Below are positions 18,809 through 27,471 of a stretch of DNA of 64,000 nucleotides, in pieces; position 1 is the stretch's first letter, and the number at the start of each line of letters is the position of its first letter. A program made the translations under genes and the position numbers. The stretch covers positions 62,001-126,000 of the forward strand of contig NZ_FXYA01000204.1 of assembly GCF_900184965.1 (NCBI RefSeq). The letters are read 5' to 3'. The notes under the pieces were generated by a model that ran no database searches, was not told the origin of the DNA, and saw nothing but the letters and a program-made list of their open reading frames with translations. This stretch comes from Akkermansia muciniphila (GTDB lineage Bacteria > Verrucomicrobiota > Verrucomicrobiia > Verrucomicrobiales > Akkermansiaceae).

Positions 18809-20230
18809 TTAGTGTTCTCCTTCGTGGAACTGGCCGTCCGCGTGGAAGTGTCCGGCAGCTTTTTTGCTTCCGGCCTCTCCGGTGGGCAGGATGTATTTCA
18901 ATTCATACCCTCCCTTGGTGACGATGGTCTGTCCCGGCATCAGCCCCCTGACGGGCGTTTTTCCCTGCCGGGAGGGCTGCGTTTCCACTTTTTTCATGAC
19001 AAATGTGTCGTTCCCGGCCTTGATGAAAACCACGTCGTTCACCCCTACCTTGACGACGGCGCTGTTGGGGACGGGAATAAAGCCCTCCGCGGCGGCGTCA
19101 TCGGAATACAAATCCAGCCGGGCCAGCTGGCCGGCATGCGCCCCTTCCGGCAGGCGGTCCGGAGTGAAATACAGGGCCCGGGACTGGGTGGAGGGATCTA
19201 CCTGTTCGGCTACTCTCAGGGTTCCGTCCAGCAGTTCCGTATTTTTGCCGCTGGTCAGGGCCAGCCGGGCTTTTGCGTAATGGACGGGATCTGCCCCATA
19301 AATGGTCGTGGAAAATTCCAGATCCCCTTTATTGGTCATGACGAGGGCGGGCGCGCCCTGTTCTCCCCAGGCTCCCTGGGTCATGTTCACGGACTGGACG
19401 GAACCATCCGCCGCTGCGTATATGTAAAGCAGGTTATTTTTCAATACGCCGGATTCCATTACCAGTTTTAATTTATTGTTGCTGGCGGTCAGGGCGGCCC
19501 GGAGGCTGTGGATTTCCGCCTCTTTGAATTGGATGGAAGTATTCAGTTCGCTGTTGCGGGTGCCGATTTTTTCCAACTGGGCCCGGCGTTCCCTGAGGGT
19601 GTTGAGTTCCGCAGCGGCGCGGTCCAGCGCGGCCTGCGCCTGGGCGGCGTTCCCTTCCATTTCCACAATATCCGGGGAAGCCAGCGTGTACAGCAGTTCC
19701 CCTTTGCGCACCTGTTGCGCGGACTTGACGTTGAATGTTACGCGCCCTGCGGCGGGAAGGGCGTATGTGGTCACCGCATGGGGAGGGATGACCATCTGCC
19801 CGTGAAGGGTTTTTGCCGCTCCTTGGGAGGCTTCCTCCACTTTCTCAAAGCGCATGTCCAGGGAATGGCGCGCTTTTTCATCCACATGCACGGGAATCAT
19901 GTCTCCCAGTTGGCCGGAATTTTTTCCCTCGTGCTCGTGTTCATGGCTGCCTGTGCATACCTCTCCTTCCGCGTGCTGGTGGCCTTCCTGTTCATGGTCG
20001 CCTGTGCAGACGGTTCCGTCCGCATGCCTGTGTTCTTCATGGGCATGGCCTTGAGTACAGGTCTCGCCTCCCTTGTGCTGATGGTCGTCATGGCCATGGT
20101 CCGCCGTGCAGGCGGAGCCGTCCCCGTGTTTGTGTTCCGCAGGGGCAGCTTGTTCTCCGCGTGCGGAATGGAGGCAGAAAACAGGAGCCAGGCCCAACAT
20201 GATGGAAAAATAAAGATGTTTCATGTTCAT
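18809..20230 (-). CDS. Efflux periplasmic adaptor with four His/Cys tandem repeats
   Basis: A 473-residue HlyD/CusB-type membrane-fusion protein linking the RND pump to its outer-membrane channel. After a signal peptide (residues 1-26), residues 33-100 hold four copies of a 17-residue unit of form HxHxxGxxCTxxH, with Cys at 41, 58, 75 and 92. A lipoyl/hairpin section (around 150-270) with coiled-coil helices follows, then a beta barrel and membrane-proximal domain. The C-terminus is again His-rich (AGHFHADGQFHEGEH). The repeats probably bind metal in the periplasm. It lies 26 bp after the outer-membrane factor gene. Confidence 0.9.
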   Translation of the reverse strand: MNMKHLYFSIMLGLAPVFCLHSARGEQAAPAEHKHGDGSACTADHGHDDHQHKGGETCTQGHAHEEHRHADGTVCTGDHEQEGHQHAEGEVCTGSHEHEHEGKNSGQLGDMIPVHVDEKARHSLDMRFEKVEEASQGAAKTLHGQMVIPPHAVTTYALPAAGRVTFNVKSAQQVRKGELLYTLASPDIVEMEGNAAQAQAALDRAAAELNTLRERRAQLEKIGTRNSELNTSIQFKEAEIHSLRAALTASNNKLKLVMESGVLKNNLLYIYAAADGSVQSVNMTQGAWGEQGAPALVMTNKGDLEFSTTIYGADPVHYAKARLALTSGKNTELLDGTLRVAEQVDPSTQSRALYFTPDRLPEGAHAGQLARLDLYSDDAAAEGFIPVPNSAVVKVGVNDVVFIKAGNDTFVMKKVETQPSRQGKTPVRGLMPGQTIVTKGGYELKYILPTGEAGSKKAAGHFHADGQFHEGEH

Positions 20231-20256
20231 TAAAGATGGTGGAGGATTGATGTGGA

Positions 20257-21537
20257 TTAAAGGTTGGCGTGGGTGAGGTAACGGAGCTGGGCCTGAATGG
20301 CCATCAGCTTGTCCAGATTATCCAGAAAAGCCAGGCGGCTTTCGTAAAGCTGATGGCGGTTTTCCGCCAGTTCCAGCAGGGAGGCTTCCCCAATGCCGTG
20401 CAGCTTTTCCATAGTCCGGACGGAGGCGGCGAAGGCCTCCATGCGCTGAAGTTCCGTGCGGCAGTGGCGGAGCGCCATCTGCTGGCTGGCGTCAAGCTGG
20501 CGGGCGTTGAATAATTCCGTTTTCCAAAGCTGGATGGTTTCCTGCCTGGACAAGTCCCGCGTGCCGCGTGCTTCCGCGATAGCCTTGCGGTTGCGGTTCC
20601 AAAGAGGAAGATTGAACCCTATTTCCCCGCCCACTTCCTTTTCTCCGTCATCGCGGGTGAAAGTGGGGCCGAGCTCCAGTTCCGGATACTGCCGGCGGAT
20701 TTCCGTTTTGAATAATGTTTCCGTGGTAGCGTAGGCTGCCAGCTGGGCCTTGATTTTTGGAGAGGCGGTCAAGTCTGAAGGGCCGGGAGCCGGCACGGCG
20801 GCGGGCAGATGGAATCCCTGTTTGGTCAGGACCCTGAGTTTGCGTACCGCAGAAGGATGCAGCCCCATCAGTTTGACGAGTTCCATCTTTTGCTCCAATT
20901 CCGTTTCCGTTACGGTCTGGAGCTCCCGGATGGCGTCATTCATGCGCTGGGAAGCTACCTGCCGGGAGGAAAAATCCACTTCCCCCGCGCCGATAAGCTG
21001 TTCAATCATGCCGTTTTCCTGCCGGATGGCATCCAGCCGCTCCCGGATGACCGCCTTGCGGCGCCGGGTAACGGCCAATTTGCTCCATGCCTGGTCCAGG
21101 GAACTGAGAAAATCCAGTTCCGCCTGGCGGAGAGTCCAGAAATCAGCCTCTTTGTATTGTTCCGCCACTTTTTTTTCCAGGGCGGGGAGGCCGGTCACGG
21201 GAATGGTGAAGCCCAGGCTGCCGGACATGTTGAGCGTATTTTCCTGGAGGACTTGTTCAATACCCCAGGAAAAGGAGGGATCGTTCCACCAGCCCGATTG
21301 CCTGGCCACTTCATTGCCGGAGGCCAGTTTCAGCCGGGCTTTGTTCAGATCCGGATTCATGACCAGGCCGATCCGGCGGGCCTGGTTCTGGGTGATGGAG
21401 GTAGGGGAATCTACGCGGGAGGCCTCTTTCCAGGAGGCTTCCTCCGCGTTCAGGTCAATAGGCGCGCTGTGGTAGACGCTGCATGAGCTGAGCAGGGCTG
21501 TCAGGCTGAGCCCGGCGAAGAATGGTGTGGATTTCAT
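20257..21537 (-). CDS. TolC/CusC-type outer membrane efflux lipoprotein
   Basis: This is the 426-residue outer-membrane factor of the tripartite efflux system. From the ATG at 21537 it has a lipoprotein signal with LLSSC at residues 15-19 and two coiled-coil halves characteristic of TolC-like proteins. EIGFNLPLWNRNRKAIAEARG is the usual mid-hairpin motif. An upstream start would add 11 residues before the signal peptide and is less likely. It is first in the leftward order outer-membrane factor, adaptor, pump. Confidence 0.9.
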   Translation of the reverse strand: MKSTPFFAGLSLTALLSSCSVYHSAPIDLNAEEASWKEASRVDSPTSITQNQARRIGLVMNPDLNKARLKLASGNEVARQSGWWNDPSFSWGIEQVLQENTLNMSGSLGFTIPVTGLPALEKKVAEQYKEADFWTLRQAELDFLSSLDQAWSKLAVTRRRKAVIRERLDAIRQENGMIEQLIGAGEVDFSSRQVASQRMNDAIRELQTVTETELEQKMELVKLMGLHPSAVRKLRVLTKQGFHLPAAVPAPGPSDLTASPKIKAQLAAYATTETLFKTEIRRQYPELELGPTFTRDDGEKEVGGEIGFNLPLWNRNRKAIAEARGTRDLSRQETIQLWKTELFNARQLDASQQMALRHCRTELQRMEAFAASVRTMEKLHGIGEASLLELAENRHQLYESRLAFLDNLDKLMAIQAQLRYLTHANL

Positions 21538-21682
21538 GATGAAAAAGATAATAAAAACAGTTCGATCCAATCAGGTTGGGACAATGCGGCGAATAACTCC
21601 GCGGAAACAAATAAAGCGGACGCCATATTAAAGGCAGCGTACCGCAGGAAACGCCTTCCAGGGACGTTCCTGAAAGAAGCCG

Positions 21683-22111
21683 TTAAATCAGCAGGGGAAG
21701 TTGAAAGCCTTCATGCGCCGGCCCGGTGTTCCTGAACGGGTCAGGGGGACCCGGCGTTGCGGAATCCGATGTTTGGCTTATGAGAAGAAGAGAGCGGGCC
21801 AGATGATGAAAATCCGGCAATGTCTGCCAGATGACGTAAGGCTGGGGCAGAGGCGCATGAGGCACAGGCACCATTAGGTCACTAATCTCCAGTTGCCTGT
21901 GTTCACAGAGATGCCCGGCCATAGGGGCGGAAGAACTGGGGTGGGATGTATCGTCCCCATGGCCTTCGCAGGGGGCGGCATCCTGATGGCAGGAACAGGA
22001 AAAAATGAAGATTTCTTCATGGCACGGGCACACGGAAACCATCCCCGTTCCGCCTATGACGACGAGCAGAAGGGTAAACAGCATGATGCCGGTGCGCAAT
22101 GCTCTGACCAT
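21683..22111 (-). CDS. Small Cys/His-rich membrane-anchored protein, unknown
   Basis: The 142-residue product begins at the ATG at 22111 with a membrane helix or signal (LRTGIMLFTLLLVVIGGTG). It continues with CPCHEE, CSCHQD and CEGHGDD, then a His-containing segment HLCEH. This is a dense set of possible metal ligands in the first 75 residues. The C-terminal half is proline-rich and featureless. It lies 145 bp upstream of the metal efflux genes on the same strand. It could be a periplasmic metal-binding or sensing accessory, but I recognise no family. Confidence 0.65.
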   Translation of the reverse strand: MVRALRTGIMLFTLLLVVIGGTGMVSVCPCHEEIFIFSCSCHQDAAPCEGHGDDTSHPSSSAPMAGHLCEHRQLEISDLMVPVPHAPLPQPYVIWQTLPDFHHLARSLLLISQTSDSATPGPPDPFRNTGPAHEGFQLPLLI

Positions 22112-22193
22112 GGTATGCCGCAAATCCTAGAAAGGAGGCGTGAGGGGGTCAAGAGCAAAAGTGGCGGATGTCTGAACCCTGAAGGGAAGACCG

Positions 22194-23219
22194 TTATTTT
22201 CCCGCCGCTTTGCGGAGCAGATCCACAGTGTGTTCAAAGGCTACGCCGCGGACATCAATAATCCGGGAGTTTCCCGCGATGGCCCCGATGATTTCCTCCC
22301 GGAATTTTCCAGACTGTTCTTCCGTGAGCAGGTTTTTGGAGCTCAGGGAGCGCGTGATGAGCTGGAGAACATACCCTGTTTCCACGAATGACTGGCGTCC
22401 CACGGCTTTTTTCATGGCCTCCATGAATTCCGGCGCATGGGCGGTCGACAGACCGGCCACGGCTTTTTCATAAGCGCGGATGAAGGAATCCACCGGGGCT
22501 TTGGAAACTTCCGTCTTGGTGAGGTCAAAGCTGGATTGATAGGCGAGAGCCCCTTCTTCCGCCAGTTGAAGGGCATTTTTGCCGAATTTGTTGACGGCGG
22601 TTATGTCCGCCCCTTTTTCCAGCAGCAGGGCCGCCACCTGGAAATTGCCGCGCATAGCCGCCAGCATGAGAGGCGTAAATCCGTTGCCTTCCCGGTTATT
22701 GATGTCTGCTTTCCTTTCAATCAGCATGTCGGACAGGCGGTCCAGCCCGCTCCAGGAAGCCCAGTGCAGCGCGGTCCATCCGTCCTTGTCTTTCCGGTCG
22801 ATTTCCACGCGGGGGTCTTCCAGAAGCCGTTCCAGGTAGGGAGCCCGCGTGGCTTCCAGCTTCAGTGTGGTTTCAATGTTGTTGTAGTTGGCGTAGCATA
22901 TCCACATGACAGGGGTTCTGCCATGGGGATCCGTCATGTTGACAAAAGCCTTTCCTTCCGCCGCAGCCAGTTTTTCCCCTTCTTTCAGGGTCTGTTCGAA
23001 TTCTTTCATTCCCTTGACCCGGGCTTCCTGCTCCTCCTGTTCCGAGGAGGCGTTGACTTCCTTGGCCTCCGCTTTTTTCATTACGGTAATCAGGTCCAGG
23101 GCCGGGTTGGGGTCTCCGGAAAAGGATTTGGAGACCAACAGGCTGAGACCTCCGAGGATGGAGCTGAACGCTACCAGGATGAGGGAGTCCACAATGATGT
23201 TGCGCGTGTGCTGGTTCAT
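22194..23219 (-). CDS. Ankyrin-repeat membrane protein
   Basis: The 341-residue protein has an N-terminal helix (IIVDSLILVAFSSILGGLSLLV, residues 8-29), a charged coiled-coil section and ankyrin repeats between about residues 95 and 215. GRTPVMWICYANYN, DGWTALHWASWSGLDRLSDM and NGFTPLMLAAMRGNFQVAAL are clear repeat cores. The C-terminal third is unassigned. It begins 12 bp after the transporter gene ends, so the two are likely one operon. Confidence 0.85.
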   Translation of the reverse strand: MNQHTRNIIVDSLILVAFSSILGGLSLLVSKSFSGDPNPALDLITVMKKAEAKEVNASSEQEEQEARVKGMKEFEQTLKEGEKLAAAEGKAFVNMTDPHGRTPVMWICYANYNNIETTLKLEATRAPYLERLLEDPRVEIDRKDKDGWTALHWASWSGLDRLSDMLIERKADINNREGNGFTPLMLAAMRGNFQVAALLLEKGADITAVNKFGKNALQLAEEGALAYQSSFDLTKTEVSKAPVDSFIRAYEKAVAGLSTAHAPEFMEAMKKAVGRQSFVETGYVLQLITRSLSSKNLLTEEQSGKFREEIIGAIAGNSRIIDVRGVAFEHTVDLLRKAAGK

Positions 23220-23231
23220 AGTCTCGTAAGG

Positions 23232-24713
23232 TCAGGAGTTGGCTTCCGTAAGTTCTTCCGCCGTCAGGGCGGGGTCCGTTTCCGTTTCAATAGCGCTGAT
23301 GGACGGCGGCCCCGCATCTTCCTCGGGATGGTCTGAGGTGATGGTCTTTCGGGTCATGATGATGGCGATGGGGCTGATTACGGCCAAGGCCAGGTAAATG
23401 GTCCACATGAATTCCGGGGAGTCCCAGAATCCGATGTGCCCGGTATCCATCTTGGCGCAGATGCCGTCATAGCAGAGGTAGGCGACGAGCAGGCCGCCGA
23501 TGATGCCGTTGATGGGTTTGGCGATGAACATGGGAAGCGCCGCCAGAGACATGTAGGAGGCTACCTTGTCTTTCGGAGCCACCCGCGCCACGTATTCGGA
23601 GAAGCGGGGGGAGAAGAGAAGTTCCCCGAATGCGAACACCAGGATCTGCGCCACAATGGCTACCAGATACGCCTGGGAGCGCGTTTCGATGCCGGGCACC
23701 AGGTAGTACCATTCAATGGGAATGGCCATGAAAACGAGGGAGAAGGCAGAGATGGACATGCCCACAATCATGAGGCCCACGGTGGAGAAACGGCCCAGCA
23801 CCGGAATGAGCAGAATGAGGCCGGAAACGATGATGGCCGGGTTGACGGCGTTGATGGAGCCTATGGCAAAGTCATCATATAGCGTGCGCACATAATATTT
23901 GGGCATCACCAGGAACTGCAGCGTGAAGACGATGCGCACGCCCATGGTCAGCACAAGGAAAAGGATGAGTTTACGGAAGGCGGATTCCCTCCACACTTCC
24001 ATGAAGAGCTGGAGGGGCCTGAGGAGGGGGGCGTTGAGGTTCGCTTCCCGTTCACTGGGTTCCGCATAGTTGTTTTCATTGATGAAGCGCGTGGTGATGC
24101 ATCCCAGCAGCACCATCAGCGTCCCGAAGTTGATGATCCAGTATCCCCCGTCCACGGCGCCGAAATGCTTGCGGAAAAATTCAATCAGGAACACGTTCGC
24201 GATGACGGCGGAAATGTTCATCAGCAGGTAATAAATGTTGAAGCCCGTGGCGCGCGCTTTCAGCGGGGAGAAGCGCCGGATGGAGGTCTGGATGACGGGG
24301 GACATGAACGCCGTGCCGAAGGACATAATCAGGATGCCCGCCATGACGGCCACCCTCCCGGAGTCCACGGTGGGGCTGAGATCCGGGCCGAAGCCCATGA
24401 TCAGGCGCCCGGCGATGAGGATGATGAAGCCGATCAGGTAGGTGCGCCGTATGCCGATGATGTCGCAGATGGAACCCACCGCGAAGACGAAGGCGGAGAT
24501 GAAAAGGGTGTACAGGCCTACCCAGAGGGCGGCGTCCGCATCGTTGAAGCTGCAATAGTCCGTCAGGTAGAGGACGAATACCGTAATCATGGAAAAGTAG
24601 GCCAGTCCGTCAAAGAATTGAACGACGTTGGTAAGCCAGAAATCCTTGGATACGGTTTTTAGGATTTTGAATTCCGAAAAGTACTTGAGGATGGGGTTTG
24701 CGGACTCATTCAT
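23232..24713 (-). CDS. MFS transporter, POT/peptide-like
   Basis: A 493-residue membrane protein with about twelve helices. The start of helix 1 (FFDGLAYFSMITVFVLYLT) and the loop GSICDIIGIRRTYLIGF resemble proton-dependent oligopeptide transporters in the major facilitator superfamily. The substrate cannot be read from the sequence; di- or tripeptides are the family default. The C-terminal tail is acidic and probably cytoplasmic. It is the first gene of a leftward pair with the ankyrin protein. Confidence 0.82.
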   Translation of the reverse strand: MNESANPILKYFSEFKILKTVSKDFWLTNVVQFFDGLAYFSMITVFVLYLTDYCSFNDADAALWVGLYTLFISAFVFAVGSICDIIGIRRTYLIGFIILIAGRLIMGFGPDLSPTVDSGRVAVMAGILIMSFGTAFMSPVIQTSIRRFSPLKARATGFNIYYLLMNISAVIANVFLIEFFRKHFGAVDGGYWIINFGTLMVLLGCITTRFINENNYAEPSEREANLNAPLLRPLQLFMEVWRESAFRKLILFLVLTMGVRIVFTLQFLVMPKYYVRTLYDDFAIGSINAVNPAIIVSGLILLIPVLGRFSTVGLMIVGMSISAFSLVFMAIPIEWYYLVPGIETRSQAYLVAIVAQILVFAFGELLFSPRFSEYVARVAPKDKVASYMSLAALPMFIAKPINGIIGGLLVAYLCYDGICAKMDTGHIGFWDSPEFMWTIYLALAVISPIAIIMTRKTITSDHPEEDAGPPSISAIETETDPALTAEELTEANS

Positions 24714-24844
24714 GGAGAAGTGGAAGCGGTAGAGAAAAAGTTGACGACGGTGAAAGAGTGGGTTACACGCACCCCCGTTTCAAGATTTTTTTCTCCCGAA
24801 GGCCGGTTTAACCGGAAAAATGCGTTTCATCGCTGGGGAAATCG

Positions 24845-25489
24845 CTATCTGGGCAGAATGCGCCGGAAGCCTGCCACATTACACCATGACAGCGCTTTCA
24901 GGCATTGCTCCACAGCTATGGCGTCCGAAGGCAGAACGGGCCACAGTCCGGCTTCTTTCAGCCCTGATTTGGCCGTTTCCGCCGCTTTCCATTCGCGGAA
25001 TTGGGAGGGAAAAGCGGAGAAAGTGAAAAAGGCCCAGCAGGCCAGCCCGATGGCCAGCGCAATGTGGAATTTCAACAGTCCGGCCGCCAGCATTCCCAGC
25101 AGAATAAGAGCCGTGAAAAAAGGAATCATCGTGGCGCGCACAGAGGCGGTTTTGCGGGCTTTGGCGGCCGCCGGGTCTTCCCGGACCAGGCTGCTCATGG
25201 CCCAGGTATGGGCTACGCAGGCCAGTCTGCCTGCGGTCACCTTGTCTTCCCACGCCGGAGGAAGGCTGATGAGTCCGTTTTCATCCACTCCGGGGAACCG
25301 GGCTTCCTTCAGTTTCCGCTGGCGTTTTTCCGCGCCGTCCAGGCGGTGGATCAATCCCGCCGGGCCGGGGAAGCCGGGCAGTTCCCGGGATTCGTAGGTG
25401 CGCAGGGGAATGATGCCTTTGGTGAAACGCAGCGCGGCAATGACGCCGAGCACGACCACGGAAAGGAAAATCACTACTGCGAATAGCAT
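24845..25489 (-). CDS. Hypothetical membrane protein, distantly YugP-like
   Basis: The 214-residue product has an N-terminal helix (MLFAVVIFLSVVVLGVIAAL), a soluble middle and two closely spaced helices (ATMIPFFTALILLGMLAAGL and FHIALAIGLACWAFFTF). The C-terminal part, FPSQFREWKAAETAKSGLKEAG, recalls the end of YugP-type zinc metallopeptidases. No HExxH motif is present, so peptidase activity is not supported. The ATG at 25489 starts at the helix; a TTG 36 bp upstream is also possible. Confidence 0.6.
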   Translation of the reverse strand: MLFAVVIFLSVVVLGVIAALRFTKGIIPLRTYESRELPGFPGPAGLIHRLDGAEKRQRKLKEARFPGVDENGLISLPPAWEDKVTAGRLACVAHTWAMSSLVREDPAAAKARKTASVRATMIPFFTALILLGMLAAGLLKFHIALAIGLACWAFFTFSAFPSQFREWKAAETAKSGLKEAGLWPVLPSDAIAVEQCLKALSWCNVAGFRRILPR

Positions 25490-25769
25490 AGACGGCTTTT
25501 TCTCATATGCCCGTGTGTCCGTCAATCTCTCCGGCTGGCATGAAGCCGCCCTTTCCGGACAGCCGCCGGGGGTGGATGCGCCCGCCGTTTTTTCCGCTTT
25601 TTCCTGCCTGAAACGCTTTGAAAACGGAAGAGCGGCGCTAATGTCGGAATGATCTGTGATTCAAGACGTCTCCATGTGCGGACGCACATTCCGGCATGGA
25701 TTTTCTTCATGCCGGAAGCTCTGGATTTGTATTGCTTTTCCGGAGTCTTTCATGTAATTGCTGACCGCA

Positions 25770-26402
25770 ATGGTCCGTATCCGGGAATGCTTGAAGAAGT
25801 GGCTGCCGTTTGTCATGATGGCGGCCGCCCTGGGTGCGGCCCCCGCCCAGGATGTGGCGTGTCCCGATGCCGCGGATCTGGATTTGGACCTGGTTAAACT
25901 GAAAAGTGGCCCCAGGGGAAAGCAGAGGGAGGCCATGAGGAAGGTCCTTCTGCTGGTGCATCTGAAGCAGAAGGAAACGTGGCTGGCGGAATCCACGGGA
26001 GAGGGGGCCGTGCATCTGGCGGCGGAAATTTCCTTCCGCCGGTATTTGGCCTCAGTGGATATGAGCGGATGCCCGGAGGAATTCAGGCGTGCTTTCCTCC
26101 GGTATGCAAAGCTTCTGAATTCCTTTGAAGAGAAAGATTTGAAAAGCGTTACGGATTTTCCTGCGGTTCCTTTGCAGGCTGCCGGAAGAGAGCTGTTCCG
26201 GGTGCTGCTTACTTACCGTCTGGAACCGGAGCATCTGCTGGAGGAAATGAAAGAGCTGGTGGATGAGGAAATTGAGGGAAAGGAGGAACTGTCCGCCGGA
26301 CAGATGATGGATATTGTCCGGGGAGTGCGGGAGGCCCTGCAATCCGGCAGCCGCCCCTTTCCTGAGGAAAGGCTGCCGGAGGACAGAGATTCCGGAATGT
26401 AG
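25770..26402 (+). CDS. Secreted hypothetical protein
   Basis: The 210-residue product starts at the ATG at 25770 and has a signal peptide (KKWLPFVMMAAALGAAPAQ, cut near residue 27). The mature part is mainly helical and highly charged, with segments such as LDLDLVKLKSGPRGKQREAM and LLEEMKELVDEEIEGKEEL. No domain was recognised. It converges on the ArsR-methyltransferase gene, leaving 111 bp between the stop codons. Confidence 0.65.
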   Translation: MVRIRECLKKWLPFVMMAAALGAAPAQDVACPDAADLDLDLVKLKSGPRGKQREAMRKVLLLVHLKQKETWLAESTGEGAVHLAAEISFRRYLASVDMSGCPEEFRRAFLRYAKLLNSFEEKDLKSVTDFPAVPLQAAGRELFRVLLTYRLEPEHLLEEMKELVDEEIEGKEELSAGQMMDIVRGVREALQSGSRPFPEERLPEDRDSGM

Positions 26403-26513
26403 CGGCTTTTCATGGACGGCGGCATGCTGGTGCCGTAAAAAATCTTGCGCAGGGCGTGCCGGGGAGGCCGCCCCGGCTATTCCGGGCGGAAAATGGATTG
26501 AGACGGCTGCTCG

Positions 26514-27431
26514 TCACGGTTTCCAGGCGGCGGCCATCAGAGTCTGGAAATGGGGCGGGTCCGGCTCCCTGTCCACAATATCCGTGTGGATATTCCGGAA
26601 TCCCGCTTCCTTCAGCATGCTTTCCAGGGCGGCGGGCGTGAAGCCCAGCCAGCGGTCCGCATAAAGTTCTCGGGCCTCCTCCTGGCCATGCTGGAGCAGA
26701 TCCAGCACCACCAGGCAACCGCCGGATTTCAGAATGTTCCACGCGGCTTCCAGCGCCCTGGACGGCTTCTGCGCATGATGCAGGGCCTGGCTGAGCAGAG
26801 CCAGATCCACCGTGCCGGGGTTAATGGGCGGCGCTTCGATGTCGCCCAGGCGGTATTCCAGATTGTCCAGCCCGTGTTTGCGCGCCAGCTCCTGCCCCAG
26901 CTCCACCATGCTGGGGGAGTTGTCCACGGCGATCACCTGTTTGGCGCTGGGGGAGATAAGCTGGGAAACGAAGCCTTCCCCGGCCCCCAGATCCGCCACT
27001 ACGTCATAGTTCAGAATGCGGAGCAGGGCTCCGGCCAGCGCTTTCCAGGAACGGCCGGGCGCGTAGTTTTTGCCCAGACGGCACACTACTTCGTCAAAAT
27101 AGGCCTGGGTGCGGTTTTTGCGCTTGTCTAGGATGACCTGAAGGGCTTTTTTGTCCGTTTCCGCCTCCGGCAGTTCCTCGCAGGCTTTCAGGGCTACGTT
27201 GTGCAGGTCGCCTGCCAGGGAAAGAGTGTAAAAGACGTTTTTCCCGGAGCGGGCGTCCTCCACCACTCCTTCCTGCCGGAGCTGGGCCAGCTGGCTGGAA
27301 ATGCGGCTTTGCCCCATGCCCAGGATTTCCTGAAGCTCCGCGACGCTCAGGGATTCTTCATTCAGCACGTTGATGATGCGCAGGCGGGTGGGATCTGCCA
27401 GGAGTTTGAGCGTTTTTAGGGTTGACTTCAT
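26514..27431 (-). CDS. ArsR-family regulator fused to a SAM-dependent methyltransferase domain (SahR-like)
   Basis: The 305-residue protein joins an ArsR winged helix (residues 1-90: LLADPTRLRIINVLNEESLSVAELQ, then GQSRISSQLAQLRQEG) to a class I methyltransferase domain with motif I VADLGAGEGFVSQL near residue 165. This architecture, divergent from metK-ahcY with only 37 bp between, fits SahR, a family known from proteobacteria to sense S-adenosylhomocysteine and control methionine-cycle genes. The methyltransferase fold is probably the SAM/SAH sensor. The ATG at 27431 is preferred; a longer frame would overlap metK. Confidence 0.85.
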   Translation of the reverse strand: MKSTLKTLKLLADPTRLRIINVLNEESLSVAELQEILGMGQSRISSQLAQLRQEGVVEDARSGKNVFYTLSLAGDLHNVALKACEELPEAETDKKALQVILDKRKNRTQAYFDEVVCRLGKNYAPGRSWKALAGALLRILNYDVVADLGAGEGFVSQLISPSAKQVIAVDNSPSMVELGQELARKHGLDNLEYRLGDIEAPPINPGTVDLALLSQALHHAQKPSRALEAAWNILKSGGCLVVLDLLQHGQEEARELYADRWLGFTPAALESMLKEAGFRNIHTDIVDREPDPPHFQTLMAAAWKP

Positions 27432-27471
27432 AGCGGAATAATATATCAACACATCGAGATTTATCGATATG
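27422..27471 (+). promoter_or_regulatory. Divergent regulatory spacer with candidate SAM-cycle operator
   Basis: The 37-bp gap between the regulator and metK contains a symmetrical ATATC (27443-27447) to GATAT (27466-27470) arrangement around a direct repeat ATCGA-gattt-ATCGA. A possible metK promoter is TTGACT (27422-27427), 16 nt, then TATCAA (27444-27449). The repeats overlap the -10 box and the metK start, so bound regulator would block both. Confidence 0.5.
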
